A stretch of 64,000 nt of DNA, taken from NCBI GenBank assembly GCA_013373375.1, contig JABXHY010000025.1, positions 124,001 through 188,000 on the forward strand. The letters are read 5' to 3'. Below, in pieces: positions 46,337 through 54,461 of the stretch. The notes below the pieces were generated by a model. It was not told where the DNA came from. It made no database searches and saw only the letters and a program-made list of their open reading frames with translations. A program made the translations under genes and the position numbers. The first letter of the stretch is position 1, and every line of letters starts with the position of its first letter. Source of the stretch: Gammaproteobacteria bacterium. GTDB taxonomy: Bacteria > Pseudomonadota > Gammaproteobacteria > Enterobacterales > Kangiellaceae.

Positions 46337-46855
46337 TCAGGGTGCTTTGTCTTTCTCCAATAATTGCATCAATTGAATTAATTGGCGCAACCTCGGAAGT
46401 CGTTTCTGCACGACCTGAGGATCATATCCTTCACATTCTTGCGTTACCGCAAGCCTTAAAAAACCTTCAATCAGCCGGAACACTCGATCTGACGTTCGAC
46501 GTTCGAGCTGCAACATTTCATCTCTGCTCGCTTCGCCTTTGATTGCAAACCTCTGAGCAATCAATTCCGCCATAGCTTCAGGAATCCACTCCAATGCCAG
46601 ATGAAGCAATTGACTGTAAGCTTCATTTCCAGCTTCATAGTCTTGTACTTTTTCTATTAGCGGCTGTATTGTTCGCCGCAACTCCAATTGAGACTCCGAA
46701 AACCCCGTAGTTGAATCAGTTCGTCTTCGGGCTTCATTGATCAATGCTCTTAATTTTTCGCTAGGCGTTTCCGCACCTTCCATTTCTAACTCGGCGAGAA
46801 AATCTGCATCTTCATGCGAAACTCTGACGCTCAGCGGCACCGTTCGAGCCGTCAT
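46337..46855 (-). CDS. Ribbon-helix-helix-like DNA-binding protein, probably autoregulated
   Basis: The 172-aa protein begins TVPLSVRVSHEDADFLAELE, which fits a ribbon strand followed by helices (ETPSEKLRALINEARRR, about 29-45) like CopG/Arc regulators. The rest (about 50-172) is a charged helical domain with no known motif. GGAG lies 8 nt before the ATG. Its promoter is near consensus and buried in a GAATACA operator array, which strongly suggests that this protein or a close partner represses its own gene. The 65-aa membrane protein gene follows 55 nt downstream. Confidence 0.7.
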   Translation of the reverse strand: MTARTVPLSVRVSHEDADFLAELEMEGAETPSEKLRALINEARRRTDSTTGFSESQLELRRTIQPLIEKVQDYEAGNEAYSQLLHLALEWIPEAMAELIAQRFAIKGEASRDEMLQLERRTSDRVFRLIEGFLRLAVTQECEGYDPQVVQKRLPRLRQLIQLMQLLEKDKAP

Positions 46856-46886
46856 GTTAATTCTCCAAAATCATTGCAAGCTTGCT

Positions 46887-46934
46887 TGAATACAATTGTA
46901 TTCATATGAATACATAATGTCAACAATGAATACA
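46887..46934 (-). promoter_or_regulatory. Consensus promoter inside a 20-bp-periodic TGAATACA operator array
   Basis: On the minus strand, TTGACA (46918-46923), a 17-nt spacer and TACAAT (46895-46900) form an almost perfect sigma-70 promoter. TGAATACA occurs at 46887, 46907 and 46927, exactly 20 bp apart on the plus strand. TGTATTC at 46897-46903 completes an 18-bp perfect palindrome, TGTATTCATATGAATACA (46897-46914), and a 16-bp one, GAATACAATTGTATTC (46888-46903). Confidence 0.8.
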
Positions 46935-46946
46935 TTTGTCGTACTA

Positions 46947-47345
46947 TTAGTTCGATCGCACTTCAAATGAATATGTGATGTCGACTTTTCCTTTCAACAT
47001 TAGCGACACAGAGCAGTATTTTTCCATTGACAGTTCACAAGCTCTTGCGACTTGCTTTTCTGCTAAATCAGTTCCAGTCACGACATAATGAGCGTTTATT
47101 TTGGTGAATACTTTTGGGTCTGTCTCAGCCCTTTCTGCAGTAAGTTGGCACTCACATCCAGTAATCGTTTGACGGGCCTTCTGCAAAATCATGACAACAT
47201 CAATCGATGAACATCCACCAACAGCTTGCAGAACCAGCTCCATTGGTGACATGTACTCACCCTCTCCGCTTAACTGCATTTTTCTTCCGCTCTCCATCTC
47301 AGACTCAAAATTTAAACCTTGTTGCCACCGTACCACTGCCTTCAT
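46947..47345 (-). CDS. OsmC-family protein (YhfA-like)
   Basis: The 132-aa protein has the two reactive cysteines of the Ohr/OsmC fold: GGCSSIDVVMIL (about 42-53) and CELSMEKYCSVSLML (about 102-116). OsmC proteins reduce organic peroxides, but the YhfA branch, found divergent from crp in enteric bacteria as here, has no proven substrate. The start is 136 nt from the crp start. The stop borders the operator array of the next minus-strand gene. Confidence 0.9.
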   Translation of the reverse strand: MKAVVRWQQGLNFESEMESGRKMQLSGEGEYMSPMELVLQAVGGCSSIDVVMILQKARQTITGCECQLTAERAETDPKVFTKINAHYVVTGTDLAEKQVARACELSMEKYCSVSLMLKGKVDITYSFEVRSN

Positions 47346-47481
47346 TTTGCTGTTTCCTCATTTGTTGGATTAAGTTGTTGGGATAAGCTGCTGATTTAAT
47401 TAAATCTACACCTCTTCTGTAACTTTATGCTACAGTTAATGAACCTTATAAGTTTTGACGACAACATTTTAAGACAGGCCT

Positions 47482-48117
47482 ATGTCATTACCTAGATTTA
47501 TTGCAAAAGATGAAACGATGGAATGGTTCATTACACATTGCCATCGTCGTCGCTACCCAGCGAAAAGCACCATTATTTATCAAGGGGATAAGTCAGACTC
47601 CCTATACTTCATTTTGGAAGGATCAGTGTCTGTTGTGATAGAAGACAACGATGGCAGAGAACTGGTGCTTGCTTACTTGAATGCAGGTGACTTCTTCGGT
47701 GAAATGGGATTGTTTGATGGCCAGGATATTCGCAGTGCTTGGGTTAAAGCCAAAGCAGAAAGCGAGATTGCTGAAATTGGCTACTCTAAATTTCAACAAT
47801 TGGTTGAGCAAAACCCTAAGATACTAATGAAGCTATCAGGTCAAATGGCATTGCGACTACGCAACACCAGTCGTAAAGTTGGCGATTTGGCTTTCATGGA
47901 TGTCACAGGACGAGTTGCCAGAGCACTGCTAGACCTGTGCAAAGAGCCTGATGCTATGACCCATCCTGACGGGATGCAGATTAAAATCACTCGTCAGGAA
48001 CTAGGACGGATAGTTGGTTGTTCTAGAGAAATGGTTGGTCGCGTACTGAAGGTTCTTGAAGAGCAAGGGCATATCCACGTGAAAGGGAAAACTATGGTTA
48101 TATTTGGCGCACGTTAG
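47482..48117 (+). CDS. crp: cAMP-responsive global regulator Crp/Vfr
   Basis: 211 aa. The cyclic-nucleotide domain contains [38 protein letters not shown], with the phosphate-binding GEMGLF and R-S-A-W motif (about 72-90). The dimer helix (about 115-138) and the C-terminal helix-turn-helix [28 protein letters not shown] (about 170-197) match the Crp recognition helix RE-x-VGR. It would bind TGTGA-type sites with cAMP and control carbon use, and possibly protease and receptor genes in this window. It is divergent from osmC and followed by a strong terminator. Confidence 0.96.
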   Translation: MSLPRFIAKDETMEWFITHCHRRRYPAKSTIIYQGDKSDSLYFILEGSVSVVIEDNDGRELVLAYLNAGDFFGEMGLFDGQDIRSAWVKAKAESEIAEIGYSKFQQLVEQNPKILMKLSGQMALRLRNTSRKVGDLAFMDVTGRVARALLDLCKEPDAMTHPDGMQIKITRQELGRIVGCSREMVGRVLKVLEEQGHIHVKGKTMVIFGAR

Positions 48118-48154
48118 CTGTTGCCACTTACAATGCCAGCGTAATCTTCACGAG

Positions 48155-48182
48155 AAAAAAGCTCCTTGTTAGGAGCTTTTTT
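48155..48182 (+). terminator. Terminator after crp
   Basis: AAAAAAGCTCCT/AGGAGCTTTTTT with a TGTT loop. Confidence 0.92.
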
Positions 48183-48302
48183 CATTTCTAGAATGATAGT
48201 TTTATACCCTAAATCTCCGCCCTCATCTAAATGGCTGCCCCTACTAACTCCACAGATACTTTTCAAATTAAGCAGATACAAAACTCTTAATATAAATATT
48301 AA

Positions 48303-48340
48303 TGAAAATGATTTGCATTTAGATTACAAGTCACTATAAT
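48303..48340 (+). promoter_or_regulatory. Fur box overlapping the promoter of the porin operon
   Basis: TGAAAATGATTTGCA (48303-48317) matches 11 of 14 fixed positions of the 7-1-7 Fur site TGATAAT-N-ATTATCA. It overlaps the -35 TTTGCA (48312-48317), which lies 17 nt from a perfect -10 TATAAT (48335-48340). This arrangement allows repression by Fe-Fur. Confidence 0.65.
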
Positions 48341-48393
48341 TCAGCCACTTTTAATAGAAAACAAAGCACTTGGAGATTAGGGGAATGACAACA

Positions 48394-49527
48394 ATGCGTT
48401 TGCTGCCTTTTGCAATTTTTAGCGCGCTTACAGCATCAGCTCAAGCAGCTGAGCAACCAACAACAGAAGAACTAAAAAAGGCTCTCGAAGAACAAGCTAA
48501 GAAAATTGAACAATTAGAAGCCAAACTAAACACTACTATAGAAGCCATGGAAGCTACACCGACGTCAAATACCAATAGCCGTACAAATATAGGTGGATAC
48601 GGGGAGCTGCATTACAATAACTTCGGCACACAAGAGGACATCGACTTTCACCGATTTGTTTTGTTTATCAGCCATAAGTTTAATGAAAGGCTAAGATTTT
48701 TCTCCGAATTAGAAGTTGAACACTCTTATTCAGGCGAAGGCAAACCAGGAGCTGTAGAGCTAGAACAAGCTTACGTTGAATACGATGTTAACAACAGTAC
48801 AACTTTAAAAAGTGGTCTTTTCCTCGTGCCAGTTGGATTACTCAACGAGACACATGAGCCGGATACCTTTTATGGTGTTGAACGAAACCCAATTGAAAAA
48901 AATGTCATTCCAACAACTTGGTGGGAGGCCGGCGCCTCTGCTTCATTCCGTTTTGGAGAAGGTTTGACTCTTGATTTTGCAGCTCACAGTGGACTTGAAG
49001 TTGATGTGGCTGACTTTGACATTCGCGGTGGTCGTCAAAAAGTTGCGAAAGCAAATGCTGACGCTTTTGCTTATACCACTCGCTTAAAATACACTGGCGT
49101 GCCTGGATTGGAAGTTGCGGCAGTAATTCAGCATCAAGACGACATTACACAAGGTATTGCTGATGCTAGCGCTCAGTTATTCGAAACCCATGTTGCCTAT
49201 CAATCAGGTGCATTCGGCTTGAAAGCTCTTTATGCACAATGGGACATCGACTCAGAATTAGCCGACAACCTAGGTAAAGACAAGCAAAACGGTTACTTTG
49301 TAGAGCCATCTTACAAACTATCTGAAGAAATTGGCTTTTTTGCTCGATACTCTGTTTGGGATAACGAAGCGGGATCAGCAAGTATCGTTGATACAGAAAA
49401 CCGACAAGTAAATGTTGGGGTTAACTACTGGCTGCACCCAAATGTGGTATTCAAGTTTGATACCGAAAATCGACTGGGAGCACAAGATGGTTCTGGCTAC
49501 AATGTTGGTTTCGGATACCAGTTTTAA
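48394..49527 (+). CDS. Porin with N-terminal coiled coil (OprO/OprP-like family)
   Basis: 377 aa from ATG 48394, preceded by AGGGGA at good spacing and starting a clean signal peptide (1-19, TASAQA); upstream ATG and TTG codons are less suitable. Residues about 24-50 form a short coiled coil (EELKKALEEQAKKIEQLEAKL), typical of trimeric porins that anchor by it. The barrel (about 60-377) has GGYGELHYNNFGTQEDIDFHRFVLF and ENRQVNVGVNYWLHPNVVFKFD and ends GFGYQF. It resembles phosphate-selective porin-type proteins, though the Fur box points to metal-related use. It heads a three-gene operon. Confidence 0.85.
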   Translation: MRLLPFAIFSALTASAQAAEQPTTEELKKALEEQAKKIEQLEAKLNTTIEAMEATPTSNTNSRTNIGGYGELHYNNFGTQEDIDFHRFVLFISHKFNERLRFFSELEVEHSYSGEGKPGAVELEQAYVEYDVNNSTTLKSGLFLVPVGLLNETHEPDTFYGVERNPIEKNVIPTTWWEAGASASFRFGEGLTLDFAAHSGLEVDVADFDIRGGRQKVAKANADAFAYTTRLKYTGVPGLEVAAVIQHQDDITQGIADASAQLFETHVAYQSGAFGLKALYAQWDIDSELADNLGKDKQNGYFVEPSYKLSEEIGFFARYSVWDNEAGSASIVDTENRQVNVGVNYWLHPNVVFKFDTENRLGAQDGSGYNVGFGYQF

Positions 49528-49541
49528 TAGTCCCACAATTC

Positions 49542-49563
49542 AGGGCAGCCCTTACGCTGCCCT
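49542..49563 (+). other. Intercistronic hairpin after the porin gene
   Basis: AGGGCAGC/GCTGCCCT, an 8-bp G+C-rich stem with a 6-nt loop and no T-tract, ends 10 nt before the next start. It probably protects porin mRNA or lowers downstream expression instead of acting as a full terminator. Confidence 0.55.
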
Positions 49564-49572
49564 CGAGATGAT

Positions 49573-50115
49573 ATGAAAGCATTAGCTGCACTATTTTTAT
49601 TAATGTTAAGTTTTCCTTCGTTTTCCAACGAAGAGGTTTATTTATCGCCCGATAAATTCATTGATAAGACTTTTTCAGAAGAACCTGAGCAACATTATTT
49701 CTGGCTCACGAAACCTCACAAATCTAAAGTTAGCTCTATTTTAGGTAGAAAGCCCAATCAGATACGCATCAAATATTGGGGAAAAGGCGTTCGAACTGCC
49801 TGGATACTAGATGAAATAGGAAAAGAGCAACCTATTACCGTCGGTATTACTGTCGAGGAAGATAAAATCAAAGGCTTGCATGTTTTGATTTACCGTGAAA
49901 GCAGAGGCTACGAAGTAAAACAAAGCTTTTTTACTGAACAATATATTGGCGCCACACTCGACAAAAAGCTCGACCTCACGCAGAATATCGATGGAATCAC
50001 TGGCGCAACACTTTCGGTAAGAGCACTTAATAAGCTTGCACGTGTTGCATTGTATTTGCACAAGCAATCTCCTTTTTCTCGACATGAACAAACCGCAGCG
50101 CTCGATAAGTCCTAA
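49573..50115 (+). CDS. Exported FMN-binding (flavinylated) protein
   Basis: The 180-aa periplasmic protein has a signal peptide (1-18, FPSFS) and an FMN-bind domain. The motif D140-G-I-T-G-A-T146 fits the ApbE recognition pattern D-x-x-S/T-G-A-T, so FMN is probably attached covalently to T146, as in NqrC and RnfG. It would pass electrons across or along the inner membrane. The next gene, encoding a PepSY membrane protein, overlaps its end by 32 nt. Together with the Fur box, this suggests extracytoplasmic reduction of an iron compound. Confidence 0.85.
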   Translation: MKALAALFLLMLSFPSFSNEEVYLSPDKFIDKTFSEEPEQHYFWLTKPHKSKVSSILGRKPNQIRIKYWGKGVRTAWILDEIGKEQPITVGITVEEDKIKGLHVLIYRESRGYEVKQSFFTEQYIGATLDKKLDLTQNIDGITGATLSVRALNKLARVALYLHKQSPFSRHEQTAALDKS

Positions 50116-50842
50116 AATTGCATTTCACCTTCATCGTTGGCATCGACGCTTTGGTGTTATTTCAGCTCTCTTTATTCTGCTACTTTCGATTACAGGCATT
50201 TTGTTGCAGCACCCTGAAGGGTTTGGGCTGACAAAAAGTAAAGTTGAGCAGCAATGGCTACTGAAGTCTTATGGAATTGACCTGCCAAAAGTCGATGAAG
50301 GATTTAAGTTTAAACAGCGTTACATCACGCAAATTGATGATGTTATTTTTCTGGATGACTCAAAACTCGCGAACTTTTCCGACAAAATAATCGCCGCAGC
50401 TCCCACTGGTGAATGGTGGTTTGTCGCAGGTACTGAATCTATTTTACTGTTCACGTCGACCGATGAATTAATAGACAAAATTTCTTATCCATTACTAATT
50501 GAAACACCGGTAACCCAAATTTCCTCCAGTGGAAGTATGGTTGTCGTAAAGGCACAGAACGGATTTTTTCAAATCAGCAAAGATTGGGATAAGGCAAACA
50601 CTATTAACTTCATACGCGAACCCAGTTGGATTCTAGCGGAGTCATTACCGCAAGAGCTCGCTCAGCAAATTCAATACAGTTTTAGAAGTCAGCAACTCAA
50701 TTGGGAGAGAGTCGTTTTAGATTTACACAGTGGTCGCTTACTCGGGCAATGGGGTCCCTGGTTAATGGATTTAATGGCAGCACTGTTTATCATTTTAGCG
50801 ATCAGTGGCATTTGGCTATGGTCGAGAAAAAAGCGCTGGTAA
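50084..50842 (+). CDS. PepSY-associated membrane protein
   Basis: 252 aa from ATG 50084 (MNKPQRS), inside the 3' end of the FMN-binding gene; longer frames back to 50036 are unlikely. A first membrane helix (about 20-43) follows HLHRWHRRFGVIS, the histidine-rich entry typical of PepSY-TM proteins. The periplasmic part is about 45-220, and a second helix lies near 225-245 (LMDLMAALFIILAISGIWLW) with a basic end RKKRW. PepSY-TM proteins include iron-uptake-linked reductases; this short form may be the electron donor or membrane anchor for the flavoprotein. Confidence 0.8.
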   Translation: MNKPQRSISPKIAFHLHRWHRRFGVISALFILLLSITGILLQHPEGFGLTKSKVEQQWLLKSYGIDLPKVDEGFKFKQRYITQIDDVIFLDDSKLANFSDKIIAAAPTGEWWFVAGTESILLFTSTDELIDKISYPLLIETPVTQISSSGSMVVVKAQNGFFQISKDWDKANTINFIREPSWILAESLPQELAQQIQYSFRSQQLNWERVVLDLHSGRLLGQWGPWLMDLMAALFIILAISGIWLWSRKKRW

Positions 50843-50869
50843 GTTTTTTCGACTTATTTTGGCAATCGA

Positions 50870-51454
50870 CTATGAGTTCGCATTGATAAAATTTTGCAGC
50901 AGCTGATGACCATGTTCACTCAATATTGATTCAGGATGAAATTGCACGCCTTCTAACGATAAATGTTTATGCCGAATACCCATTATGTATTCGTTTTCTC
51001 CTCGTTGATTTTGAGTCCAGGCGGTCACACTAAAACAATCCGGTAAACTCGACGGCTTTATAACGAGTGAGTGATAGCGAGTTGCTAAAAATGGGCTTGG
51101 TAACGAAGCGAAAATGCCCTTTTGTTGATGATGGATCTTAGATGTCTTTCCGTGCATCACGTTATCTGCTTTTACAATTTTAGCGCCAAAATGCTGTGCG
51201 ATAGCCTGATGTCCTAGGCAAACACCTAAAATTGGAATCTTTCCTGCATAATGTTCGATTACTTTTAAACTTATGCCTGCTTGATCGGGACTGCAAGGCC
51301 CAGGTGAAATGACAATGTGTTTGGGCGCAATATTACTAATTTCCGAGACTGAAATCTCATCGTTTCTGACAACTTTTAGCTCATTGCCAAGCTCAAGAAA
51401 ATATTGAACTAGATTGTAAGTAAAGGAATCATAATTATCGATCATCAAAATCAT
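50870..51454 (-). CDS. pabA: Aminodeoxychorismate/anthranilate synthase glutamine amidotransferase
   Basis: 194 aa from ATG 51454, with AGGAGG 7-8 nt upstream, which decides this start over an upstream TTG. Class I amidotransferase with [27 protein letters not shown], nucleophile cysteine in [10 protein letters not shown] (about 78-87), and H-x-E in VQFHPESIL. It supplies ammonia for p-aminobenzoate (PabB) or anthranilate (TrpE) synthesis; many bacteria share one subunit for both. No pabB or trpE gene is in the window. It lies downstream of rpe with a 185-nt gap that shows no gene. Confidence 0.92.
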   Translation of the reverse strand: MILMIDNYDSFTYNLVQYFLELGNELKVVRNDEISVSEISNIAPKHIVISPGPCSPDQAGISLKVIEHYAGKIPILGVCLGHQAIAQHFGAKIVKADNVMHGKTSKIHHQQKGIFASLPSPFLATRYHSLVIKPSSLPDCFSVTAWTQNQRGENEYIMGIRHKHLSLEGVQFHPESILSEHGHQLLQNFINANS

Positions 51455-51639
51455 TACTCGCCCTCCTCTAGCAAAGGCTGAGTCAAGCAAGTATGAGCTA
51501 AGGATATTATGCGCATGGTGGAGGTTACATACAAATCGGTTTGAACGTTATTCAATTCAAAAGGCCGCTCTAACAAAATTATTTTTCAAATTAAACTTAA
51601 CGGTTCCAGTTTATTAAAAAGCAAATTTGCAGTAGCGCT

Positions 51640-52314
51640 TTACTGATGTTTAGCAATTTCACTGCGCATGCTTGAAATTGTTGCTGCATAATCGTCGGTA
51701 TTAAAAATCGCCGAGCCTGCAACAAAACTATCGGCACCCGCTGCGAATATTTCTCCGATATTATCGACTTTAACGCCACCATCGATTTCAAGTCGGATAT
51801 CAAATCCAGATGCATCTATTTTTTCTCGAACTTGTTTTAATTTATCTAGAGTTCCAGGAATAAACTTTTGTCCACCAAATCCAGGATTAACTGACATTAA
51901 TAAAATAACGTCCAGTTTATCCATAACAAAATCTAAGTAGTGTAATGGCGTCGCTGGATTAAAGACCAAACCAGCTTTACAGCCATGATCTTTAATTAAC
52001 TGAATACTGCGATCAATGTGCTCAGATGCTTCTGGATGAAAAGTAATGATCGACGCACCAGCTTCAGCAAAGTCTGGAATAATTCGATCAACCGGTTTCA
52101 CCATTAGATGAACATCAATTGGCGCTTTAATTCCAAAGTCACGTAGCGCTTTGCACACCATCGGCCCAATGGTTAAATTTGGGACATAATGATTATCCAT
52201 TACGTCGAAATGAACCCAATCAGCTCCTGCTGAAATAACATTCTCGACTTCCTCTCCCAGTCGGGCAAAGTCGGCAGAAAGGATTGAAGGAGCAATTACA
52301 GGAGACTGTCGCAT
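51640..52314 (-). CDS. rpe: Ribulose-phosphate 3-epimerase
   Basis: The 224-aa TIM-barrel enzyme interconverts ribulose 5-phosphate and xylulose 5-phosphate in the pentose phosphate pathway. It contains [37 protein letters not shown], the metal-site histidines and aspartates (HFDVMD; DVHLMV), [12 protein letters not shown] and IDGGV. The sequence is complete and the length typical. It is divergent from the metzincin gene (82-nt gap) and upstream of pabA. The gph gene often paired with rpe is absent. Confidence 0.97.
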   Translation of the reverse strand: MRQSPVIAPSILSADFARLGEEVENVISAGADWVHFDVMDNHYVPNLTIGPMVCKALRDFGIKAPIDVHLMVKPVDRIIPDFAEAGASIITFHPEASEHIDRSIQLIKDHGCKAGLVFNPATPLHYLDFVMDKLDVILLMSVNPGFGGQKFIPGTLDKLKQVREKIDASGFDIRLEIDGGVKVDNIGEIFAAGADSFVAGSAIFNTDDYAATISSMRSEIAKHQ

Positions 52315-52395
52315 GTTGAGCCTATTTCATTCATACTGTGAAAGAAATGCTAGTGTAAAGGATTCAGCTCGATAACCCAATAATTCAATCACTCA

Positions 52396-53394
52396 ATGCG
52401 CGTAATAAACTTAACATTTTGCTTTCTCATATTGGTTATAAATCCAGATGCTTTAGCGGCTGTGCTCGATAGGGACTCTCGTTGGCAAGCGGGAAGTCTT
52501 ATTAAGGTGTGGTTTATTGACGGCGACCAACAAGACCATCAACTTGTCAAAACAACTGCCCGCGAATGGACTCGATACGCCAATATTGAATTCCAGTTTT
52601 TTTCCAACCAGCCCGACTCGAGCCACCTAAGAATATCGTTTGCTCACTATGATGGCAGTATGCTGGGGCGACAACCTCTAAGCAAAGACCGAAATCCCAA
52701 TGTTTATCTCGCGTCAATCACTCATCCTTCCATTGAGTTAACAAAAAAGAAACGCATTGTTCTGCATGAGTTTGGACATATATTGGGCTTCGAACATGAA
52801 TTCTTGCACCCTGAGTGGCCTTTCGGCAACGCATGGCTTGAGCACCAACAGGAAAACTGTAAATTTAGGTTAGAGAGTCAAAACACCAATGGTAAACCTG
52901 AACTGTGTGAACAACTCAATATGCCGCTGACGAAAGCCAGCATTGTTGCTTTCCCTTTCGACCGTTTATCAATCATGCAATACCCTGTACCTGCCAAATG
53001 GCTAGATGGCAGTTTCGAGCCTATACCTGACAATCGCCAGTTATCATCGTTAGATAAAATGGCCGCTGCAATCAGTTATCCTGAAACCCAGCCAGCGAAT
53101 AAAGGCTTTCGATTTATCAATCGATGTCTTGAGCCAGTAACCGTATCATATGACATTGCAAACGATGTTAGCCGGTCAGGCATTGGTGCCCAAATAAAAC
53201 GAATAACTCTCAAACCAATGGAATCTTCACACTGGTATCAAACAAACATATCTGTTGATTTAAGTTTGCGTGCGGTAAGTCACTCTGGCAGTTACCATTG
53301 GCGTAGTGATTCGGAACCAAATAGATATCTAACGGTGCCTAAAACAAGCTGGAGCAGTGGTACCTTAGAAATTCCACTATTTTGTTCTTATTGA
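52396..53394 (+). CDS. Secreted metzincin-type zinc metalloprotease
   Basis: The 332-aa exported protein has a signal peptide (1-22, PDALA). The zinc site HEFGHILGFEH at H124-E125...H128...H134 is the H-E-x-x-H-x-x-G-x-x-H consensus, with a Met-turn S-I-M-Q-Y near residue 197. This assigns it to the metzincins, close to astacin/M12A-like bacterial enzymes. The C-terminal 90 residues have four cysteines and beta strands, possibly a binding domain. It would add to the extracellular protease set. No linked transporter is seen. It is divergent from rpe. Confidence 0.85.
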   Translation: MRVINLTFCFLILVINPDALAAVLDRDSRWQAGSLIKVWFIDGDQQDHQLVKTTAREWTRYANIEFQFFSNQPDSSHLRISFAHYDGSMLGRQPLSKDRNPNVYLASITHPSIELTKKKRIVLHEFGHILGFEHEFLHPEWPFGNAWLEHQQENCKFRLESQNTNGKPELCEQLNMPLTKASIVAFPFDRLSIMQYPVPAKWLDGSFEPIPDNRQLSSLDKMAAAISYPETQPANKGFRFINRCLEPVTVSYDIANDVSRSGIGAQIKRITLKPMESSHWYQTNISVDLSLRAVSHSGSYHWRSDSEPNRYLTVPKTSWSSGTLEIPLFCSY

Positions 53395-53548
53395 GTGTAT
53401 CTGTTGTATCCACTAACCGTTAAAGTTAGAGCATAAGAATATCGCCAGATTATTGTGGTAGCACTCATTACATGTTCTGGTTACATTATTTAATACTTTT
53501 AGTAATCACCGTGTTAAATAGCAAAAATAAGTTTAGGATCCATTCATT

Positions 53549-54352
53549 ATGTGGACTGATATTTGTGTGAACCTATCCAACAAACAATTTGAGAAAGATG
53601 CTCGAGAGGTCATTGAGCGCGCGATACATTCTGGTGTGACACGAATGTTAATTGTTGGTACTGACTTAGAGCATTCATTAGAAGCGCTTAAATGGGCTGA
53701 ACAGTACCCTGACTTTCTGCGTTGCACAGCCGGTTGTCACCCACACGATGCGAAAACCATGAACTCAGAATCTTGGAATGATTTGGAAAGTTTATTTTCT
53801 TCACCACTAGTGGTTGCTGTTGGAGAATGCGGATTGGATTTTAATCGAAATTTCTCTGAGCCAGATGTACAAGTTGAGGTTTTTACTAAACAGCTTTATT
53901 TAGCTGAAAAATATTCTCTTCCGGTCTATCTTCATGAGCGTGACGCTCACCAGGAAATGATTAGGATACTTCAGCAATTTCAAAATCGACTCACCACAAA
54001 AGTGATTCATTGCTTTACTGGAAATAAAGATCAAGCAATGAGTTATCTTGAACAAGACTGCTACATTGGTGTGACAGGTTGGATATGTGATGAGCGGCGA
54101 AACCATGACTTGATAGATGCTCTTTCAATAATACCAAAGGATAGATTAATGCTCGAAACTGATGCGCCTTATTTGATACCAAGAAACCTTACGCCAAAGC
54201 CTAAGTCGAGACGTTGCGAGCCCATGCATATAGTCACAGTAGGCGATACCGTAGCAAAACTCAGAGGCGTCAGCAGTCATGATTTAGCAAAACAAACAAC
54301 GTCAAATAGTGCTAGATTTTTTAACTGGCAAATAAAAGACATCAACAATTAA
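53549..54352 (+). CDS. tatD: TatD-family metal-dependent nuclease
   Basis: The 267-aa TIM-barrel hydrolase matches TatD closely: WTDICVNLSNKQF, AGCHPHDAK, AVGECGLDFNRNFSEP, PVYLHERDAH, VIHCFTGNKDQA, GVTGWICDERR and LETDAPYLIPRNLTPKPKSRRCEP (split over about 201-224). E. coli TatD is a Mg2+-dependent 3'-5' exonuclease acting on DNA and RNA and is involved in oxidative DNA damage repair; it is not required for Tat export. No tatABC genes are adjacent. All metal ligands expected for the family are present. Confidence 0.94.
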   Translation: MWTDICVNLSNKQFEKDAREVIERAIHSGVTRMLIVGTDLEHSLEALKWAEQYPDFLRCTAGCHPHDAKTMNSESWNDLESLFSSPLVVAVGECGLDFNRNFSEPDVQVEVFTKQLYLAEKYSLPVYLHERDAHQEMIRILQQFQNRLTTKVIHCFTGNKDQAMSYLEQDCYIGVTGWICDERRNHDLIDALSIIPKDRLMLETDAPYLIPRNLTPKPKSRRCEPMHIVTVGDTVAKLRGVSSHDLAKQTTSNSARFFNWQIKDINN

Positions 54353-54461
54353 AATGGAACTGAAGTTAAGAAAACTTAAAACTCTTAGATAAATATTGGT
54401 TCTATAGATTTTAATACTTGAAAATAGCAAACAAACGACCACACAAAAGAGATTTTATTAA

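Noticed and set aside
53549-53600. Apparent loss of the N-terminal H-x-H metal site in the TatD homologue (VNL in place of HxH)
   Set aside because: Escherichia coli TatD itself has the same G/C-V-N-L segment; the H-x-H belongs to the related YcfH/YjjV proteins.
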